DNA from: CAVAVT01 sp963592185
GTDB taxonomy: Bacteria > Bacillota > Negativicutes > Selenomonadales > Selenomonadaceae
Direction of reading: 5' to 3'
DNA: 26,669 bases
Assembly: GCA_963592185.1 (NCBI GenBank)
Contig: CAVAVT010000022.1
Coordinates: forward strand, 1-26,669
This document shows positions 23,491 through 26,669 of the stretch, in pieces (the stretch's first letter is position 1; every line of letters begins with the position of its first letter). The translations under genes and the position numbers were made by a program. The notes under the pieces are model-generated. The model ran no database searches. It was not told the origin of the DNA and saw only the letters and a list, made by a program, of their open reading frames with translations.

Positions 23491-24921
23491 TTAGGAATTG
23501 GTGCTAATCTGCTCAGCCTGACTGGAGGCATCATCCTTGTCATAGTGATGACGGAAGTCATACTCAATCTGCTCAAGTGAGCGTCCTCTGGTCTCAGGTA
23601 CGAACTTCATTACGAAGAGTAGACCAAGGAGTCCTATTCCAGCAAACATGAAGAATGTTGCGGAAAGACCGAAGTTAAAGAGAAGTACTGGGAAGGAAAG
23701 GCCGATTACAAAGTTTGTAAGCCAGAGGCAGAGAACTGCACAGCCCATGCCCATTCCACGGATTTTAGCTGGGAACAGCTCAGAGAGGAGCAGCCAGGTT
23801 ACTGGGGAAAGGAAGCCCTGCTGGAAGAACAGGAAGGTTACTGTAAGGGAAAGTACTACATAAGGGAGAATGGAAGCGCCTGCAAGCAAGTTGGACAGAA
23901 CGCCTATTGCACAGAGGCACGCCATTGTACCAATCTGACCAGTCATGATAAGAGGACGGCGGCCGTGACGGCCCATGAGCCAGATACCGAAGATGGTTGC
24001 AAGTACGGAGATAACGCCGTTTGCGATGTTGCCGATGAGGGCTGCTTCAGTGGAGAAGCCTGCCTCAGTAAGAATCTGAGTACCGTAGTACATGATGGAG
24101 TTTACACCGGAAATCTGCTGGCAGATGGATACGCCCATACCGATGAGTACGACTCTGCGAATCCACGGTTTGCCAAGGTCACTGTAGGTAGCTTTCTCAA
24201 GCATTGAATCTGCTTTAATGTTATCCTGAATCTCGTTGAACTCAGCGATTGCTCTCTTCTCTTCACGAATGAGCTTCAGTACTGAAAGGGCTTCGCTTAT
24301 GCGGCCCTGAACGATGAGCCAGCGGGGGCTTTCAGGCATTGCCAGCATTCCGAACCAGAGGAATACAGCAGGGAGAGATGCAAGTACCAGCATGTAGCGC
24401 CAGATGTGAGCTGTATCGCCGAAGGTAACACCGATTGCTGCGTTAAGTACGAATGCCAGGAGCTGTCCAGATACAATCATCAGCTCGTTCTGGGTAACCA
24501 TTCGTCCACGCCGCTCTGCCGGGGCCATCTCAGCCAGGTAAGCCGGAACTGTTACGGAAGCACCGCCGACCGCAAGACCAAGCAGGAAGCGGAAGCCGAT
24601 GAGAACCTGAGCTGTAGGAGCCAGGGAACATCCAACCGCTGCTACGAAGAAGAGAACAGCCAGATAAAGAAGCATTTTTCTACGGCCACGGTTATCAGCG
24701 ATTCGGCCTCCAGTGAAGGAACCGATTGCTGCACCGAAGAGCAGTCCGCTGGCTACCAGACCCTCCAGGAAAGGGGTGAGGTTCAGCTGATCAGGTCTTG
24801 CCATGAAAGCAAGCGCTCCGTTGATAACGCCTGTGTCATAACCAAATAGAAGTCCGCCGAAGGTTGATACAACCGTTACTCTCTTGAGATATTTTTGTGG
24901 GGAATTGTTTTGATCTGCCAT
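23491..24921 (-). CDS. iolT: Inositol/sugar:H+ symporter of the MFS sugar porter family
   Basis: A 12-helix major facilitator of the sugar porter family; IolT is the main inositol importer in Bacillus. Family motifs present are FGYDTGVINGAL, GRIADNRGRRK, the loop PAYLAEMAPAERRG, PESPRWL, QQISGVNSIMYYG, GRHGRRPL and PETRGRSLEQIE. I start it at 24921 (MADQNN...) because AGGAGG lies 10 nt upstream; the longer in-frame start would begin ahead of that SD. It is the first gene of the inositol run. The inositol substrate is inferred from the adjoining iolI and iolG and similarity to IolT; other hexose or pentose specificity is possible. Confidence 0.87.
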   Translation of the reverse strand: MADQNNSPQKYLKRVTVVSTFGGLLFGYDTGVINGALAFMARPDQLNLTPFLEGLVASGLLFGAAIGSFTGGRIADNRGRRKMLLYLAVLFFVAAVGCSLAPTAQVLIGFRFLLGLAVGGASVTVPAYLAEMAPAERRGRMVTQNELMIVSGQLLAFVLNAAIGVTFGDTAHIWRYMLVLASLPAVFLWFGMLAMPESPRWLIVQGRISEALSVLKLIREEKRAIAEFNEIQDNIKADSMLEKATYSDLGKPWIRRVVLIGMGVSICQQISGVNSIMYYGTQILTEAGFSTEAALIGNIANGVISVLATIFGIWLMGRHGRRPLIMTGQIGTMACLCAIGVLSNLLAGASILPYVVLSLTVTFLFFQQGFLSPVTWLLLSELFPAKIRGMGMGCAVLCLWLTNFVIGLSFPVLLFNFGLSATFFMFAGIGLLGLLFVMKFVPETRGRSLEQIEYDFRHHYDKDDASSQAEQISTNS

Positions 24922-25005
24922 TGATACTTTTCCTCCTAACAATTTAATACCATACACCTAATCTTATTAATAATGACTGTAGCCAAGTTTTTACGGCTTT
25001 CAAAT

Positions 25006-25063
25006 AGGTTGCGCAACCTTTGTTTAAGCTTTTCACTTGCTTTGTGATTATGGTTAAATTATA
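25006..25063 (-). promoter_or_regulatory. Promoter -10 and LacI-type operator of the inositol operon
   Basis: A perfect TATAAT (25058-25063, minus) lies about 137 bases before the iolT start, with no good -35 (AAGGAA at 17 bp). The 14-bp palindrome AGGTTGCGCAACCT at 25006-25019 has the central CG of LacI/GalR operators and lies roughly 30-45 bases downstream of the start point. This suggests repression by a LacI-family protein encoded elsewhere. Confidence 0.55.
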
Positions 25064-25331
25064 GCCGAATGTTCAGAAGATTCCTTTATCATAATAGCCC
25101 TGTTTTCGCTTAAATTATCGTGTTTTGTAAGACTCACTTGCAGAATCCTGCACAAATGTATCAAAACAATAGGGATTAGGTAATTTTTTCACATTTCTGA
25201 CTTGTCAATAGATTTATACAGAAATTTCATTGCATAGCAAGATTTTGATAATTTATGCTGAAAACACGTGAATTTGCCCTATTTTTCACATATTCATAAG
25301 CAATTTATTAAAGACATTTTATTTTGGGTAT
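25064..25331. other. AT-rich intergenic stretch without a gene
   Basis: Between the iolT promoter and the symporter terminator I see no coding potential, RNA gene or long repeat. It is AT-rich and could hold further upstream sites for the inositol promoter, none identifiable. Confidence 0.6.
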
Positions 25332-25368
25332 AAAAAAAGAATGGCCCGGAATTAAATCCAAGCCATTC
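25332..25368 (-). terminator. Terminator of the symporter gene
   Basis: GAATGGCCCGGA (25339-25350) and TCCAAGCCATTC (25357-25368) form a 12-bp stem in minus-strand RNA, with two G-U pairs, followed by seven U (A-run 25332-25338). It lies 27 bases past the stop. Confidence 0.92.
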
Positions 25369-25394
25369 GCTTAATAATATTTGTTTACAAATGT

Positions 25395-26594
25395 TCAGGC
25401 GTGCTTTTTCTCTGTCTCGTTGATTACACAGGTTACAGCAGCATCACCAGTGATGTTCAATGTGGTGCGGAACATATCCAGAATACGGTCGATACCAGCA
25501 ACAAGTGCAAGACCTTCCATAGGCAGACCAACTGTCATGAGTACCATGGAAAGCATAATAAGACCAGCTCCGGGAACGCCAGCGGTACCGATGGATGCCA
25601 AGGTACCGGTAAGTACGATCATACCCATCTGGGTCATGGTCAGGTCCATTCCATACACGTTGGCGATGAACAGGGAGCAGATACCCATATAGATTGCGGT
25701 ACCGTCCATGTTGATGGTTGCGCCAAGGGGCAGTACGAAGGAAGAAACCTCACGGGAACAGCCAAGCTTTTCCTGACAGTTCTTCATGTTTACTGGCAGG
25801 CAGGCTGCAGAAGAGCAGGTTGTGAATGCGATGAGCATTGCCTCGGTCATTCCCTTGAAGAATTTCATTGGGGAAATTCCTCCCCATATTCTTGCCATGC
25901 TGGAGTAAATAACAATCAGGTGGATAACACTGCCGATGGCCATGCATACGATAACTGAAAGCAGCGGCAGAAGCACCTTTGGACCATTTTCAGCAACAAC
26001 TGGAAGCAAGAGGCAGAATACGCCGATTGGAGCGGTCTGCATTACCATGTTGATAATCTTGTAGCTTACTTCAGCTGCAGCATCAAACCATTCAATAAGG
26101 ATTTTTGCCTTTGCGCCACCTACCTGGATGATTCCAGTACCAACGAAGAGTGCAAAAATGATAATCGGCAGGATGTCAGCCTTTGCCATAGCAGCAACAG
26201 GGTTTGTAGGTATCATTGCTACGATTACCTGCATGATGGAAGGAGCTTCCTTCACTTTTACAGCCGCATCGGATACCATTTCCATGCCAATACCGGGGTG
26301 CAAAACACCAGCTACTATAAAGCCAATGGTAATTGCAATAGCTGTGGTGCAGAGATAAATCATGATGGTCTTTGCACCGATACGTCCCAATTTTTTCATA
26401 TCACCAAGGCTAGTCATGCCCACAACTAGTGATGTGAATACGATGGGCACAATTATCATCTTGATTAGGTTGATGAACATTGTTCCGATTGGAGCAATCC
26501 ACCATTTAATGAAGGGAACCCCTTCTTCACCGACAATCAGTCCCACTACTACGGAAAGTATCAGTGAAATGAAAATTTTTACAGACAGATTCAT
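25395..26594 (-). CDS. Dicarboxylate/amino acid:cation symporter (GltP/DctA family)
   Basis: Inner-membrane secondary transporter of the DAACS family, taking up glutamate, aspartate, serine/threonine or C4-dicarboxylates with Na+ or H+. The serine-rich hairpin is reduced to TTCSSAACLP (258-267), the NMDGT motif is at 295-299, the second hairpin GTAGVPGAG at 336-344, and the last helix has D369, D373, R376 and N380 in DRILDMFRTTLNITGD. Arg at the substrate position favours an acidic substrate such as aspartate, glutamate or a dicarboxylate over a neutral one. The cysteine in HP1 (SSAAC) recalls neutral or small amino acid carriers, so specificity is open. GGAGG lies 6 nt before the ATG. It is a single-gene unit with its own promoter and terminator. 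Confidence 0.93.
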   Translation of the reverse strand: MNLSVKIFISLILSVVVGLIVGEEGVPFIKWWIAPIGTMFINLIKMIIVPIVFTSLVVGMTSLGDMKKLGRIGAKTIMIYLCTTAIAITIGFIVAGVLHPGIGMEMVSDAAVKVKEAPSIMQVIVAMIPTNPVAAMAKADILPIIIFALFVGTGIIQVGGAKAKILIEWFDAAAEVSYKIINMVMQTAPIGVFCLLLPVVAENGPKVLLPLLSVIVCMAIGSVIHLIVIYSSMARIWGGISPMKFFKGMTEAMLIAFTTCSSAACLPVNMKNCQEKLGCSREVSSFVLPLGATINMDGTAIYMGICSLFIANVYGMDLTMTQMGMIVLTGTLASIGTAGVPGAGLIMLSMVLMTVGLPMEGLALVAGIDRILDMFRTTLNITGDAAVTCVINETEKKHA

Positions 26595-26632
26595 ACCTTT
26601 CCTCCCAAAACGAAATGTAGTATAACGAAATT

Positions 26633-26662
26633 ATTATACTTCATCCGGAAAGATGTAATCAA
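26633..26662 (-). promoter_or_regulatory. Promoter of the symporter gene
   Basis: TATAAT (26633-26638) with TTGATT 18 bp upstream (26657-26662). GTATAA (26620-26625) and TTATAC (26634-26639) form a 6-bp inverted repeat around the start point. Confidence 0.6.
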
Positions 26663-26669
26663 TATTTTG

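Noticed and set aside
25033..25047. CRP-type site TCAC-N7-GTGA near the iolT promoter
   Set aside because: The half-sites are inverted relative to TGTGA-N6-TCACA and the spacing is wrong.
25250..25275. CcpA cre site upstream of iolT (TGAAAACACGTGAA)
   Set aside because: It does not fit the cre consensus TGWAANCGNTNWCA at the central CG and lies about 200 bases upstream of the likely start point.

Overview
The window looks like chromosomal DNA of a diderm Firmicute (Negativicutes, Selenomonas/Anaerovibrio type). The housekeeping string rpmE, DUF1385, prfA, prmC, tsaC, rpiB, glyA, upp is a Firmicutes-style arrangement with Firmicutes-style proteins. The first operon, however, encodes a signal-peptide-bearing, beta-strand-rich protein that reads as an outer-membrane barrel. 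The taxon is inferred from gene content only.

Layout. (a) 1-206: a plus-strand terminator from something left of the window, then the terminator of the first operon. (b) 207-10582, minus strand: seven tightly packed genes for a secreted polysaccharide. In transcription order they are a UDP-HexNAc 6-dehydrogenase, a degenerate NodB-fold protein, a PilZ-GT2 synthase fusion, a membrane-anchored NodB-like protein with a jelly-roll tail, a GH18-like lipoprotein, a putative outer-membrane barrel, and a secreted tandem-NodB deacetylase. The parts resemble Pga (PNAG), alginate and hyaluronan machines, but this combination matches none that I know. (c) 10849-17721, minus strand: upp, glyA, rpiB, tsaC, prmC, prfA, DUF1385 and rpmE, the last with a structured leader. 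(d) 17987-19273, plus strand: a solitary ClpX-like unfoldase with its own promoter and terminator. (e) 19417-20745, minus strand: an AAA/DUF4143 ATPase whose promoter sits inside five TTTTGCAAAA-type palindromes spaced exactly 33 bp apart. (f) 20987-21205: a small HMA metal-binding protein with an ArsR/SmtB-like operator. (g) 21469-24921: an iolT-iolI-iolG inositol cluster with a LacI-type operator. (h) 25395-26594: a dicarboxylate/amino acid:cation symporter.

How it works together. In the polysaccharide operon the dehydrogenase would supply a uronic nucleotide sugar and the PilZ-GT2 would polymerise and export it across the inner membrane under cyclic-di-GMP control. Periplasmic NodB/GH18 proteins would trim or bind the chain, and the barrel would let it out. 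In the inositol cluster the transporter imports a cyclitol that IolG oxidises and IolI isomerises; the rest of the classical iol pathway is not here.

The best candidates for something new are the polysaccharide operon with its PilZ-GT2 fusion and degenerate NodB proteins, and the 33-bp phased palindrome array.
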